Shown: positions 7,083 through 16,315, counted from the first letter of the stretch. The stretch is 48,262 nucleotides of DNA from JALYNX01 sp040905925 (GCA_040905925.1 JBBDQO010000031.1:1-48262), one strand, 5' to 3'. Notes: generated by a model not told the origin, from the letters alone. A program made the numbers and translations.

Positions 7083-9110
7083 TCAACCGAGGGAGGAAAG
7101 ACCCTCCTCGAGCAGCCGATTGAAACCGTGCTCGTCCAGGATCGGGATCCCCAGCTCCTCGGCCTTTTTCGACTTGGAAGCCCCTGGAGAGTCGCCGACG
7201 ATCAGAGCTGTCGTCTTACCCGAGACCGAGCTTGCGGCTTTGCCGCCCCGCTCCTCGATGGCACCCTGCGCCTTCTCACGGCTGAACCCGGGAATCGTGC
7301 CCGAAACCACGAAGGTGGCACCGGCCAGGAGATCCGAGGCGGCGCTCCGGTCGATCTCGTCCTCGAGACGAACGCCTGCCTCCCCCAACTTCGCCACCAG
7401 GGCCTGATTGTCGGGATCCATCGCCCAGGTGGCCACTCCATGGGCGATCACCGGGCCGATCCCCTCGACCTCTGCGATGTCCTCTTCGCTGGCAGCCATC
7501 AACGTCGGCAGCCCTCCGAAATGACGAACCAACAGCCTGGCCACCGTCCCCCCGACATGACGGATCCCGAGTGCGGTCAGCAATCGGGCCACCGGTCGGT
7601 CCTTGGCCGTCTCGATGGCACGTTGCAGGTTGGCCACCGAGGTGGCGCCCCAACCCTCACGACCGAGCAGCTGTTCGGGGTCGAAGAGGAAGATGTCGGC
7701 CGGATCGGAGATCATCCCCTCGGAGAGCAGGAGATCGATCGTCTTGTATCCCATGTGCTCGATGTCCATTCCGCCCCGGGAAGCGAAATGGAACAACCAC
7801 TCCCTCACCCGTGACGGACAGGTGTACCCACCGGTGCATCGGGCAACCGCCTCGCCTTCGATCCGCACTATCGGGTTGCCACAGAAGGGGCACTGCGAGG
7901 GCATCTTCCACCTCTTCTCCTTGCCGGTGCGGGCAGCGAGGACCGGGCCGACCACCTCCGGGATCACGTCCCCGGCTCGGCGGACGATCACCTGGTCGCC
8001 GATCCGCACGTCCTTGAGAGCCACCTGATCCTCGTTGTGCAGGGTGGCGAGGCCGACGGTGGCGCCACCGACGAATACCGGCTCGAGGACGGCAAAGGGG
8101 GTGGCTGCCCCGGTCCTGCCGATATTGACCCAGATGTCCTTCAACGTCGTGACCTGCTCTTCTGCCGGGAACTTGTAGGCGATCGCCCACCTCGGAGCGC
8201 GCGAGGTGAACCCGAGTGCCTCCTGCTCGCCGAGCGAGTTGACCTTGATCACCACCCCATCGGTCTGATAACCCGTGTCGTGCCGTCCCTTCTCGGCTTG
8301 TACCACGTAATCGAGCACCGCTTCGATGCTCCTCAACTCCTGGCTTGCCGGGTTGGTTCGGAAACCGAGGTCCTGGAGATAGCGGATGGTGTCGGCATGC
8401 GACGCGAACACCGGCCCACCATCGACGAGCCCGAGCTGATACACCCAGATGGAGAGGTTGCGGGAGGCGGTCATCGCCGGATCCTTCTGCCGGACGGATC
8501 CTGCGGCTGCGTTACGCGGGTTGGCGAACAGTCGGTCCCCCGCTTCGGCTTGACGCCTGTTGAGCTCCTCGAAGGCCGCCTCCGGCATGTACACCTCGCC
8601 TCGAACCTCGAGGATGGATGGCGGGCGATGGTCGAGAAGTCTGAGTGGAACCGACTTGATGGTGCGCAGGTTGGCGGTGATGTCCTCGCCGGTGACCCCG
8701 TCACCCCTGGTGGCGCCGGTGACCAGGACACCGTCTCGATAGGTCAGCACCACTGCCAATCCGTCGATCTTGAGCTCGGCGACATAGCCCTGCGGTGGCC
8801 GGCCCAACTGACGCTCCAGACGCTGCTCCCAGGTCTCCAGGTCCTCCCGAGAGGCGGCATTGTCCAACGAGAACATGGGTCGGAGATGACGGACTGGTGC
8901 GAACAGGTCACCAACCGGCGCCCCAACCCGCTGCGTCGGGCTGTCCGGTGTGATCAGCTCGGGGTTCTCCTCCTCGAGGCGTTTCAGCTCCGCGATGAGG
9001 GCGTCGAACTGGGCGTCCGAGATGGTCGGATCGTCCAGAACGTGATAGCGATAAAGATGTTCGTTGACCTGGGAGCGGAGCTCTTCGATTCGAGTTTGGC
9101 CGGCCGACAT
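7083..9110 (-). CDS. ligA: NAD-dependent DNA ligase
   Basis: Essential replicative and repair ligase, 675 residues, the usual full length. Domain order: Ia and adenylation domain with the AMP-accepting lysine Lys114 in AELKIDG, OB fold, four-cysteine zinc finger (CPFCGN ... CTGGYTC, about residues 400-430), helix-hairpin-helix repeats (for example TALGIRHVGGTVA) and a C-terminal BRCT domain (from about residue 595). The start is ATG 9110. It follows mnmA by 25 bases. The order desulfurase-mnmA-ligA is the common actinobacterial arrangement. Confidence 0.97.
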   Translation of the reverse strand: MSAGQTRIEELRSQVNEHLYRYHVLDDPTISDAQFDALIAELKRLEEENPELITPDSPTQRVGAPVGDLFAPVRHLRPMFSLDNAASREDLETWEQRLERQLGRPPQGYVAELKIDGLAVVLTYRDGVLVTGATRGDGVTGEDITANLRTIKSVPLRLLDHRPPSILEVRGEVYMPEAAFEELNRRQAEAGDRLFANPRNAAAGSVRQKDPAMTASRNLSIWVYQLGLVDGGPVFASHADTIRYLQDLGFRTNPASQELRSIEAVLDYVVQAEKGRHDTGYQTDGVVIKVNSLGEQEALGFTSRAPRWAIAYKFPAEEQVTTLKDIWVNIGRTGAATPFAVLEPVFVGGATVGLATLHNEDQVALKDVRIGDQVIVRRAGDVIPEVVGPVLAARTGKEKRWKMPSQCPFCGNPIVRIEGEAVARCTGGYTCPSRVREWLFHFASRGGMDIEHMGYKTIDLLLSEGMISDPADIFLFDPEQLLGREGWGATSVANLQRAIETAKDRPVARLLTALGIRHVGGTVARLLVRHFGGLPTLMAASEEDIAEVEGIGPVIAHGVATWAMDPDNQALVAKLGEAGVRLEDEIDRSAASDLLAGATFVVSGTIPGFSREKAQGAIEERGGKAASSVSGKTTALIVGDSPGASKSKKAEELGIPILDEHGFNRLLEEGLSSLG

Positions 9111-9135
9111 CGATGCTGACGTTACCGACGACCCG

Positions 9136-10185
9136 TCACAGGAGAGTCCGCGCGATCAAGGCCCCACCCAAGACCCGATCTCTGTCGTAGAAGGCCACGG
9201 TCTGGCCGGGGGCAATCGCCTCCTGGAGGTCTGAGAAGAGCAGGCGATCACCCTCGATGACGGCGGGCACCGAGTCGCCATGCGCTCGGTATTGCGCCAT
9301 CACCTCACCAGATCCGCCCTCGCCGGAGGTCCAGACGACCTGGGCCAGCTCGACTCCGGCAACCCCAAGCTCATCGCGCCGGCCGAGGACCACCGTGGAC
9401 GTGGCAGGTTCGATCCTCACCACGAACCTCGGCTCGCCCACCGCGACCCCAAGACCCCGGCGCTGTCCGACCGTGAACCCGGCGATCCCGTCGTGAGACC
9501 CCAATTCGTGCCCTCGTGTGTCGACCATAGGTCCGGGCACAAAGGCGTCAGGCGCCGACCCGGCGAGGAATGACCGATAGTCACGACGGCCGACGAAGCA
9601 GATGTCCATCGACTCCGGCTTGTGGGCGGTTCGCAGACCCATTGCAGAGGCCATCGATCGAACCTCGGGCTTGGTCAGCTCGCCGACCGGGAACCGGGCT
9701 CGGGCTAACTCGCGCTGGGTGAGCATCGACAGGACGTAGGACTGATCCTTGGCTCGATCTGCCCCACGATGCAGGCTCCAGTGCTTGCCGTCGTAGCGGC
9801 TCCTGGCGTGATGCCCCGTCACCAGGACGTCGCTCTCGAAGTCGTCGAGACGCCGGAGGAGACGGTCGAATTTGACTGTCCTATTGCACTCGATACACGG
9901 GTTGGGAGTGCGCCCGGAGACGTAGTCGCTGACGAACCGCTCAACCACCCCGTCCCGGAATTCGCTGGTGTAATCCAAGACGTAATAGGGGATATCGAGC
10001 TGGCCCGCCACCCGGCGGGCGTCTTCGGCGTCGGACACCGTGCAACAGCCTGCGGTTGGAGCCTCGCCATTCGGCCCGGACCACATCTTAAGCGTCACCC
10101 CGACTACCTCGTGACCGGCGTCTCTCATCACAGCGGCCGCCACCGAGGAGTCGACTCCACCCGACATTGCCACCAACGCCCTCAT
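9136..10185 (-). CDS. mnmA: tRNA-specific 2-thiouridylase
   Basis: Catalyses 2-thiolation of the wobble uridine in tRNA-Lys, -Glu and -Gln. The product is 349 residues. The N-terminal PP-loop SGGVDSS binds ATP. The two catalytic cysteines are Cys100 (NPCIECNR) and Cys196 (MDICFVGR). GHHARS and the KDQSYVL segment, which contact tRNA, are also present. ATG 10185 overlaps the desulfurase stop (ATGA). The open frame extends 54 codons upstream but only as a shadow of the desulfurase gene. The neighbouring cysteine desulfurase is the expected persulfide donor. Confidence 0.96.
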   Translation of the reverse strand: MRALVAMSGGVDSSVAAAVMRDAGHEVVGVTLKMWSGPNGEAPTAGCCTVSDAEDARRVAGQLDIPYYVLDYTSEFRDGVVERFVSDYVSGRTPNPCIECNRTVKFDRLLRRLDDFESDVLVTGHHARSRYDGKHWSLHRGADRAKDQSYVLSMLTQRELARARFPVGELTKPEVRSMASAMGLRTAHKPESMDICFVGRRDYRSFLAGSAPDAFVPGPMVDTRGHELGSHDGIAGFTVGQRRGLGVAVGEPRFVVRIEPATSTVVLGRRDELGVAGVELAQVVWTSGEGGSGEVMAQYRAHGDSVPAVIEGDRLLFSDLQEAIAPGQTVAFYDRDRVLGGALIARTLL

Positions 10186-11351
10186 CGGAGCTTCTCCACC
10201 AGGTCGGTCACGATCTCGGCTGCCTCCTCGGCCTCCACCATGGTGCTGGGCCAGCCGAAGCTGAAACGGACGCTCTCCCGGGCCTGCCCCGGGGTCAGGC
10301 CCATCCCCTCCAGGACGTGGGAAACCTCCGAGGCACCGGACTGGCACGCCGATCCCGCCGACGCCGCCACCCCGGCCAGGTCCATCCGGACCAGCAACGT
10401 CTCGTTGAGGACACCAGGAAACCTGACATTCAGATGGTGCGGAGAGCGCCCGTGCTCCGGAATGTTGACCACCATCCCCTCGATGCCAGCGATCAACCTC
10501 TTTTCGAAGTCGTCTCGGATCTGACCGACGCGGTGACCGAAATCCTCACGATCCTGCAACGCCAATTCCATGGCCATGGCCATCCCCACGGCCCGGCCAA
10601 CATCGTGGGTCCCGGAGCGCCGACCCAGTTCCTGGCCTCCTCCGTGCTGCACCGGCTCGAGAGCGGTCCCCTCGCGCACATAGAGGACGCCGACACCTTT
10701 GGGGCCCCCGAACTTGTGGGCGGCCAACGACATCAGATCCACTCCAAGCGCCGAGACGTCGATTGGCTCGGAGGCGAACGCCTGGACCGCGTCGGTATGC
10801 ACCAGTACCTCGGGATCACGGGCTTTCACGGCTTCAACGATCCGCGCCAAATCCTGAACAAACCCGGTCTCGTTGTTGAGGAGCATCACCGACACGATCG
10901 CGGTTCCATCGTCGATGACCGAGACCAAGTCCTCCACATCGACACGTCCCTCGGGATCGACACCGACCACAGTGACCGGCATGCCGATTCGCCTCAGGAA
11001 ATCCCCTGTTTCGAGAACCGCTTCGTGCTCGGTGGCGACGGTCACCACCCCCCGTCGCGGGCTCTCATTGAAGGCAGTTCCCTTGAGGGCGAGGTTGTCC
11101 GATTCGGTGCCCCCGGAGGTGAAGACGATCTCCAAGGTTCCGGCGCCGATGGCAGCGGCGATCCTCTCCCGGGCCTCCTCGAGGGCGTTCTTGGCGCGTC
11201 GGGATACTCCGTGTATCCCCGAGGAATTGCCGAACTCGAGATCGGTGTACGGCGCCATCGCGTCCCAAACGCCGGGGCGCATCGGGGTGGTGGCGGCGTG
11301 GTCGAGATAGATCACGATCGCGATTCTCGCAGGATCTCGGGCCTGGGCCAT
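10182..11351 (-). CDS. Cysteine desulfurase (NifS/IscS class)
   Basis: PLP enzyme that releases sulfur from cysteine as an enzyme-bound persulfide. The product is 389 residues from ATG 11351. Visible elements are the YLDHAATTPMR opening, His109 in ATEHEAVLE, Asp187 in VHTDAVQA, the PLP lysine Lys213 in AAHKFGGPKG and the active-site Cys336 in GSACQSGASEVS. The family usually starts right before IYLDHAATTP, so GTG 11315 is an equally good start. It overlaps mnmA by 4 bases, so its main role here is probably tRNA thiolation; service to Fe-S clusters is possible, but no iscU or suf gene is nearby. Confidence 0.93.
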   Translation of the reverse strand: MAQARDPARIAIVIYLDHAATTPMRPGVWDAMAPYTDLEFGNSSGIHGVSRRAKNALEEARERIAAAIGAGTLEIVFTSGGTESDNLALKGTAFNESPRRGVVTVATEHEAVLETGDFLRRIGMPVTVVGVDPEGRVDVEDLVSVIDDGTAIVSVMLLNNETGFVQDLARIVEAVKARDPEVLVHTDAVQAFASEPIDVSALGVDLMSLAAHKFGGPKGVGVLYVREGTALEPVQHGGGQELGRRSGTHDVGRAVGMAMAMELALQDREDFGHRVGQIRDDFEKRLIAGIEGMVVNIPEHGRSPHHLNVRFPGVLNETLLVRMDLAGVAASAGSACQSGASEVSHVLEGMGLTPGQARESVRFSFGWPSTMVEAEEAAEIVTDLVEKLR

Positions 11352-11397
11352 TCTGTCCACTGGCTCGGGGAGAAGGGGCAAAAAGGCCCTTGTCAGA

Positions 11398-11850
11398 GTG
11401 GAGCCGGCGCGTTTTTCTTGGGGTCATGGCACACGCAAAGACCACCACCCCCGGAAGATCATGGCCCTCGAGGGCCTCTGGTCGTCGGAGTCCGGAGAAT
11501 TCTCGTTCGGCAAGCCGGAGCCCTGGCTCTATACCATGCTCATGGTTCAGCCCGACCACATAACCCAACCGATGTTCGATGAGGCAGTGGCCCAGGCCGG
11601 AAGGAAACACCCCAATCCGGTGCTCGAGCAACTCCGCCTCGAACGATGGCGAGAAGGGCCAAGCATCCAAATCATGCACATCGGGCCCTACTCCGAGGAG
11701 CCACGGACCCTCGAGTTGATGAACGCCTATGCGATGGAGAACGGCCTGAAGCTCCATGGTCGACATCACGAGATCTACCTGGGCGACCCGAGGATGGCGA
11801 AGCCCAAAAACCTGAAGACGATTCTTCGGCACCCGGTCTGCCAGGTTTGA
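11398..11850 (+). CDS. GyrI-like small-molecule-binding protein, N-terminally shortened
   Basis: From MALEGLW onward (codon 22) the sequence follows the C-terminal two thirds of the stand-alone GyrI-like family: MVQPDHITQPMFDEAV, IQIMHIGPYSEEP, GRHHEIYLGDPR and LKTILRHPV. Family members are typically about 200 residues and have an N-terminal segment of about 70 residues that is absent here; upstream is the divergent desulfurase gene. The first 21 codons from GTG 11398 have no family character. ATG 11461 with GGAAG upstream is an alternative start giving 129 residues. The frame is intact, so it may be a functional short form or a remnant. It overlaps the next gene by 4 bases. Confidence 0.75.
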   Translation: MEPARFSWGHGTRKDHHPRKIMALEGLWSSESGEFSFGKPEPWLYTMLMVQPDHITQPMFDEAVAQAGRKHPNPVLEQLRLERWREGPSIQIMHIGPYSEEPRTLELMNAYAMENGLKLHGRHHEIYLGDPRMAKPKNLKTILRHPVCQV

Positions 11851-12290
11851 ACCGGCTCACACTCACCGCCCACTACGACTCTTCACCAGAGCAGGTGTGG
11901 GCCCAGCTCGCGGATCTGGCTTCCCACGCTGAGTGGATGACCGACGCCGGTGGGATTCTCTTCGTGGGTGATCAGACGTCGGGGTTAGGGACGAGAATGC
12001 GGGTGCCGACGAGGATCGGCCCCTTGAGGACTGATGATCTGATGACGGTCGTCGAGTGGGAGGAGGGCCGGCTGCTCGGCGTGAGACATTCGGGCGCAGT
12101 CTCCGGTGTTGGCCGATTCGAGATTCGCCCGACCGCTGGAGGCACAGACTTGAACTGGAGCGAGACGCTCCGGTTTCCGTGGTGGCTCGCCGGGTCGGTC
12201 GGAGCCTGGCTGGCGCGCCCGGTCTTGAAGCGGGTGTGGCGAGGGAATCTCCGGCGGCTAGGGGAGCGGCTGGCGGTCAGCGACCCTTGA
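11847..12290 (+). CDS. SRPBCC-family (START-like) protein
   Basis: The product is 147 residues with a polyketide-cyclase/START-like helix-grip pattern: an N-terminal strand and helix (LTAHYDSSPEQVWAQLADL), SHAEWMTDAG, a central antiparallel sheet and a long C-terminal helix (WRGNLRRLGERLAV). Such proteins bind hydrophobic ligands. No catalytic residue can be assigned. The start is TTG 11847, overlapping the GyrI-like stop (TTGA). Its last 14 bases overlap the end of the convergent crotonase gene. Confidence 0.8.
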   Translation: MNRLTLTAHYDSSPEQVWAQLADLASHAEWMTDAGGILFVGDQTSGLGTRMRVPTRIGPLRTDDLMTVVEWEEGRLLGVRHSGAVSGVGRFEIRPTAGGTDLNWSETLRFPWWLAGSVGAWLARPVLKRVWRGNLRRLGERLAVSDP

Positions 12291-13044
12291 ACTCGGGCGG
12301 CCGCTTCTCGATGAAGGCGGCCACGCCCTCTCGAGCGTCCTCAGACCCGAATGCGGCTTGAAACGCATCACGCTCGACGAGGAGCCCTTCGTCCACCGGC
12401 AGGCCGAACCCACGCTTCAGGGCCTTTTTGGCGGCGGCAATGGCACGGGTGGCCTTGGTGGCCCATTCGGCGGCGTCGGCCAGCGCCAACTCGACGACCT
12501 CCCCGGGCGGAGCCACTTTGTCGGCGAGGCCGATGACCAGCGCCTCCTCGGCCCCCACCTGTCGACCGCTCAAGATCATCTGCTTGGCGCGTTGATAGCC
12601 GACGAGCCGGGGCAACCGCTGGGTCCCTCCCGCCCCGGGGATGATCCCGAGCAGGATCTCGGGCTGCCCGACCAAGGCGTCCTCGGCCAGGTAACGAAAG
12701 TCGGCGCCCATGGCCAACTCCAGGCCCCCACCCAGGGCGTAGCCGTGGACGGCGGCGATGGTCGGCTTCTCCAGATTCTCGAGGGCGCCGATCGCCTCCT
12801 GCAGAGTCCAGGCGGTCCTCTCCTCAGCCCCGGCATCGAAGGCGGCCTGGAACCCCTTGATGTCGGCCCCGGCAGCGAAATGGGGCTGTCCGGTCACTAC
12901 CACCGCCCGGATCTCGGGGTCGGCACAGGCCTCGAACGCCTCCTTCAACTCCACCGCCACCTGTTCAGAGAGGGCATTGACCGGGGGCCGGTCGAGACGC
13001 ATCAGGGCCACCGCGCCGTCGACGCTCATCTGCACGTGTTCCAT
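12277..13044 (-). CDS. Enoyl-CoA hydratase/isomerase family protein (crotonase)
   Basis: The product is 255 residues. The oxyanion-hole segments are HFAAGADIKGF and HGYALGGGLELAMG. The hydratase glutamate region is GQPEILLGIIPGAGGTQRLP, which carries the second catalytic glutamate near the PE motif and fits a 2-enoyl-CoA hydratase. It probably acts in beta-oxidation or short-chain acyl-CoA metabolism; the chain length cannot be read. The start is ATG 13044. No other beta-oxidation gene is adjacent. Confidence 0.9.
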   Translation of the reverse strand: MEHVQMSVDGAVALMRLDRPPVNALSEQVAVELKEAFEACADPEIRAVVVTGQPHFAAGADIKGFQAAFDAGAEERTAWTLQEAIGALENLEKPTIAAVHGYALGGGLELAMGADFRYLAEDALVGQPEILLGIIPGAGGTQRLPRLVGYQRAKQMILSGRQVGAEEALVIGLADKVAPPGEVVELALADAAEWATKATRAIAAAKKALKRGFGLPVDEGLLVERDAFQAAFGSEDAREGVAAFIEKRPPEFKGR

Positions 13045-13066
13045 GAGCCGAGGCTATACCTTTCGC

Positions 13067-13621
13067 TCAACGCCTTTCCCAGGCCTCCTCCAGGTCGTCC
13101 AGAAAGGCGGCCACCGCGAACGCGTTGTGACGACGCCACAGCTCCACATGGTTCGGCGCCCCTCGGCGCGGGGTCTCCAGGGCCGCGAGTGTGGGGTGAA
13201 GCGCAGCCTTCTGGGCGGTGATCAGCGGCAATGGTGAACGGCCGGCACGTTGCAGAAGTGTGAGCTTGAGCAACAACTCGATTCTCATCTCACGCACATG
13301 CTGCACCGGTTGGCGCAACCACCGGTTGAGCCGCCTGCGGCCCGTTGGGGTGATGCGGTGGATGATCCGCTGTGGCCCGGCATCACCCGGTTCGACGTGG
13401 ATCGCCTCGGCGAGATGGGCAAGGCTCAAGCGGTCCAGGGCGCGGTAGATCAGCGGCCTTCTCACCGTGATCACCCGCCCCACCTCGCCGTTGGGGGCGA
13501 ACAGCCTGGCGATGGCAAAACCGTGGGTCGGGCCTTCGCCGAGGATCCCGAGAACGGCGTATTCGGTGACGGAGAGCTGGTTCGGGGGCATGTTTCGGAT
13601 CGGACGGAGGTATTGTGGCAC
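13067..13621 (-). CDS. PadR-family transcriptional regulator
   Basis: The product is 184 residues. The N-terminal winged helix (LSVTEYAVLGILGEGPTHGF, then VRRPLIYRALDRL, about residues 16-65) is typical of PadR, with RIIHRITPTGRRRLNRWL as the wing, and a C-terminal helical dimerisation domain follows. GTG 13621 or ATG 13591 can be the start. It is divergent from modA with only 35-65 bases between the starts, so the shared region probably carries its operator. Regulation of molybdate uptake is therefore the simplest inference, although PadR proteins are better known for other ligands. Confidence 0.85.
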   Translation of the reverse strand: MPQYLRPIRNMPPNQLSVTEYAVLGILGEGPTHGFAIARLFAPNGEVGRVITVRRPLIYRALDRLSLAHLAEAIHVEPGDAGPQRIIHRITPTGRRRLNRWLRQPVQHVREMRIELLLKLTLLQRAGRSPLPLITAQKAALHPTLAALETPRRGAPNHVELWRRHNAFAVAAFLDDLEEAWERR

Positions 13622-13656
13622 GTCTACTAGTTACATTGAGACTATCGAGGATGACG

Positions 13657-14415
13657 ATGCCCTTGCTGCGCCGGGTAACGATCATGACGCTGTTGGCCCT
13701 CGTCGGGGCGGGGTGTGCCGGGTCTGGAGACGAGAGCGTCGACGGCGAGGTCCTGGTGTCCGCGGCCGCCTCACTGACCGAGGCCTTCGGCGCAATAGAG
13801 ATTGCTTTCGAAGATGCCAACCCGGGGGTCGATGTGTTGCTCAACCTGGCATCCAGCTCCAGCCTTCGCGAGCAGATCCTCGAGGGCGCACCCGTGGACG
13901 TGTTCGCCTCGGCCAACACATCGAACATGGATCGAGTGTCGGAGGCCGGCGCCGTCGCCGGGGAGGCCCGAATCTTCGCCGAAAATATGCTGCAGATCGC
14001 GGTGCCGGCAGGCAATCCGGCGGGCGTGACCGGTCTTGCCGACTTCGCCAACGAAGGACTCCTGATCGGCCTCTGTGCCGAGGACGTCCCTTGTGGTGAC
14101 TTTGGTCGGCAGGCACTCGACAAGGCCGGGGTCACCCCCTCGATCGACAGCAACGAGCCCGACGTCCGGGCCCTTCTCACCAAGATCGAGGCAGGTGAGC
14201 TCGACGCCGGCATCGTCTATGTGACTGATGTCATCTCGACTGAGGGCGGGGTCGAGGGTGTTGAGATCCCCGAGAACCAAAACGTCGTCCCCGAGTATCC
14301 GATCGCGATCCTGCTCGACGCTCCCAACGCCGAAGCCGCCGCCTCGTTCGTGAGTTTCGTGATGTCCGATACAGGTCAGGCGATAATGGGCGAATACGGG
14401 TTCATCGCTCCTTGA
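13657..14415 (+). CDS. modA: Molybdate ABC transporter substrate-binding lipoprotein
   Basis: Periplasmic-type molybdate/tungstate-binding protein anchored as a lipoprotein. It has a short basic N-terminus, a hydrophobic stretch and the lipobox LVGAGC (cysteine near residue 20). The mature part begins VLVSAAASLTEAFGAIEIAF, the ModA signature for oxyanion binding, followed by NLASSSSLREQI and DVFASANTSNMD. ATG 13657 is chosen because GAGG lies 6 bases upstream; ATG 13651 is nearly equivalent. It overlaps modB by 4 bases. Tungstate cannot be excluded as ligand. Confidence 0.93.
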   Translation: MPLLRRVTIMTLLALVGAGCAGSGDESVDGEVLVSAAASLTEAFGAIEIAFEDANPGVDVLLNLASSSSLREQILEGAPVDVFASANTSNMDRVSEAGAVAGEARIFAENMLQIAVPAGNPAGVTGLADFANEGLLIGLCAEDVPCGDFGRQALDKAGVTPSIDSNEPDVRALLTKIEAGELDAGIVYVTDVISTEGGVEGVEIPENQNVVPEYPIAILLDAPNAEAAASFVSFVMSDTGQAIMGEYGFIAP

Positions 14416-15218
14416 GTGAGACCACGGCGCGGAAACGCGCTCACCGGCCGCCTGCGCTGCTGATCGCCCTCGGGCTCATCGGCCTCTCGGTCTTTGTGAT
14501 TCCCCTGGTCGGGTTGCTGACCAGGGTTCCGTGGGGGAACCTGCCTGAGCTGGCCTCGCGCCCGGTTGTGATTGACGCCCTCCGGATCTCCGTCGTCACA
14601 TCATTGACCGCCACCGCCATCTCGGCGGTCCTGGGCGTGCCCTTGGCTTGGGTGCTGGCACGCACCGATTTCCCGGGCCGATCCATCTTGCGCGCCCTGA
14701 TCACCCTGCCCCTGGTGCTGCCCCCCGTCGTCGGTGGGGCGGCACTCCTATTCGCCCTGGGCCGCCGCGGGCTGATAGGAGAGCCGTTGAACGCGGCCAC
14801 CGGGCTGGTGCTGCCCTTTTCCACCTGGGGAGTGGTGATCGCCACCACCTTTGTTGCCATGCCGTTCCTGGTGATCACCGTGGAAGGTGCCCTGCGCAAC
14901 CTGGATCCCCGCTTCGAGGGGGCCGCCTCCACCCTCGGTGCCGGCAGATGGACCGTGATGCGACGGGTCACCCTCCCCCTGATCGCGCCCTCGCTGTTGG
15001 CAGGTCTCGTCCTCACCTGGGCCAGGGCATTCGGCGAGTTCGGGGCGACCATCACCTTTGCCGGCAACCTCCAAGGCCGCACTCAGACCCTGCCCCTGGC
15101 GGTGTTCGTCGCCCTTGAAAGCAACCGGGACGTCGCGGTGGCGATCAGCCTGATCATGGTGGCGGTGTCTCTCGCCGTCCTGATCGCCCTCCGGGACCGC
15201 TGGTGGAGGGCGCTGTGA
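14412..15218 (+). CDS. modB: Molybdate ABC transporter permease
   Basis: The product is 268 residues with about six membrane helices. The cytoplasmic coupling loop (EAA motif) is EGAASTLGAGRWTVMRRVTL. GEFGATITFAGN near the C-terminus is a strong ModB/CysT-family marker. TTG 14412 overlaps the modA stop (TTGA). The end overlaps the modC start as GTGA, so the three genes form one translationally coupled operon. Confidence 0.93.
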   Translation: MSETTARKRAHRPPALLIALGLIGLSVFVIPLVGLLTRVPWGNLPELASRPVVIDALRISVVTSLTATAISAVLGVPLAWVLARTDFPGRSILRALITLPLVLPPVVGGAALLFALGRRGLIGEPLNAATGLVLPFSTWGVVIATTFVAMPFLVITVEGALRNLDPRFEGAASTLGAGRWTVMRRVTLPLIAPSLLAGLVLTWARAFGEFGATITFAGNLQGRTQTLPLAVFVALESNRDVAVAISLIMVAVSLAVLIALRDRWWRAL

Positions 15219-16315
15219 CCCACCAGCCAAGCGACCAAGGTCTCGACGCCAGCTTCACCATTCGCCGCAGCTCGGAGTTCACACTGGACCTCTCGATCGC
15301 CATCCCCCGCGGACGCACCGTTGCCTTGCTCGGGCCGAATGGGGCTGGAAAGTCGACCGCCGTGGCCGCCCTGGCGGGGCTCATTCCCGTCGACGGTGGG
15401 CAGATCGTGCTCGACGGAAGGGCCCTGGACGACTCCGAAAAGGGCCGGTTCGTGCCCCCCGAAGAACGACGGGTCGGCGTGGTGTTCCAGGATTACGTCC
15501 TCTTTCCCCACCTGACAGTTGCGGAGAACGTCGCTTTCGGGCCGCGAAGTCATGGGATGGGACGGGAACCAGCCCTGGCACGGGCCGCTCTCTGGATGAA
15601 GAAACTGGCCCTCGACGATCTGGCAGGAAGAAAGCCCGGTCAACTCTCAGGAGGTCAGGCGCAAAGGGTGGCCCTGGCACGGGCTTTGGCGATCGAGCCG
15701 GATCTTCTTCTCCTCGACGAGCCACTCTCTGCCCTCGACGTCGCCACCAGGGCCCGGCTGCGACGGGTCCTTGCCGACCACCTCACACAGTTTCCCGGCC
15801 CCCGGCTACTCATCACTCACGACCCGAGTGAGGCATTCCTCCTGGCCGATGTCATCCACGTCATCGAGGAGGGAAGGGTCACCCAGGTCGGATCGGCCGA
15901 CGACATCCGGCTCCGGCCCCGCACGCCATACATCGCGGACCTGGCCGGATCCAACCTACTGTCCGGAATGGCTCGTGACGGGACGGTGCAGATCGGCGCC
16001 AGCCGGCTCCAAATCGCGGACCACGGGCTCGAAGGCCCGGTGCTGGTCACCATCCACCCTCGCACCATCTCGCTGCACCGAGGACGGCCAGAGGGAAGCG
16101 CCCGCAATACCTGGGAGACCTCGGTCACGCTCGTCGAGCTCCTCGGGGACCGGGCTCGTCTCCAAGTGGAGGATCCCCTCGCCCTGACCGTCGAGGTGAC
16201 TCGAGAGGCGGTCCGAGATCTCGAGCTGACGAATGGGGCCCCGGTTTGGGTCTCGATAAAGGCCACCGAGATCGGCGTCGAGTCCGACTACCCCGCCACC
16301 GACCCCATCAGCTGA
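15215..16315 (+). CDS. modC: Molybdate ABC transporter ATP-binding protein
   Basis: ATPase of the molybdate importer, 366 residues. Walker A is GPNGAGKST, the Q loop is VVFQDYVLFPHLTV, the signature is LSGGQAQRVALARA, Walker B is LLLLDEPLSALD and the H loop is ITHDPSEA. A C-terminal TOBE/Mop-like domain (about residues 250-360) is present and may bind oxyanion for trans-inhibition. GTG 15215 with GGAGG five bases upstream is preferred over the in-frame GTG 15203. The gene ends 8 bases inside the convergent acetyltransferase gene. Confidence 0.93.
   Translation: MTHQPSDQGLDASFTIRRSSEFTLDLSIAIPRGRTVALLGPNGAGKSTAVAALAGLIPVDGGQIVLDGRALDDSEKGRFVPPEERRVGVVFQDYVLFPHLTVAENVAFGPRSHGMGREPALARAALWMKKLALDDLAGRKPGQLSGGQAQRVALARALAIEPDLLLLDEPLSALDVATRARLRRVLADHLTQFPGPRLLITHDPSEAFLLADVIHVIEEGRVTQVGSADDIRLRPRTPYIADLAGSNLLSGMARDGTVQIGASRLQIADHGLEGPVLVTIHPRTISLHRGRPEGSARNTWETSVTLVELLGDRARLQVEDPLALTVEVTREAVRDLELTNGAPVWVSIKATEIGVESDYPATDPIS

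Noticed and set aside
10167..11582. Plus-strand open frame of 471 codons opposite the cysteine desulfurase
   Set aside because: It lies antisense to a clear desulfurase, has no family motif, and its composition (His/Gly/Arg/Asp-rich) is that of a GC-rich shadow frame.
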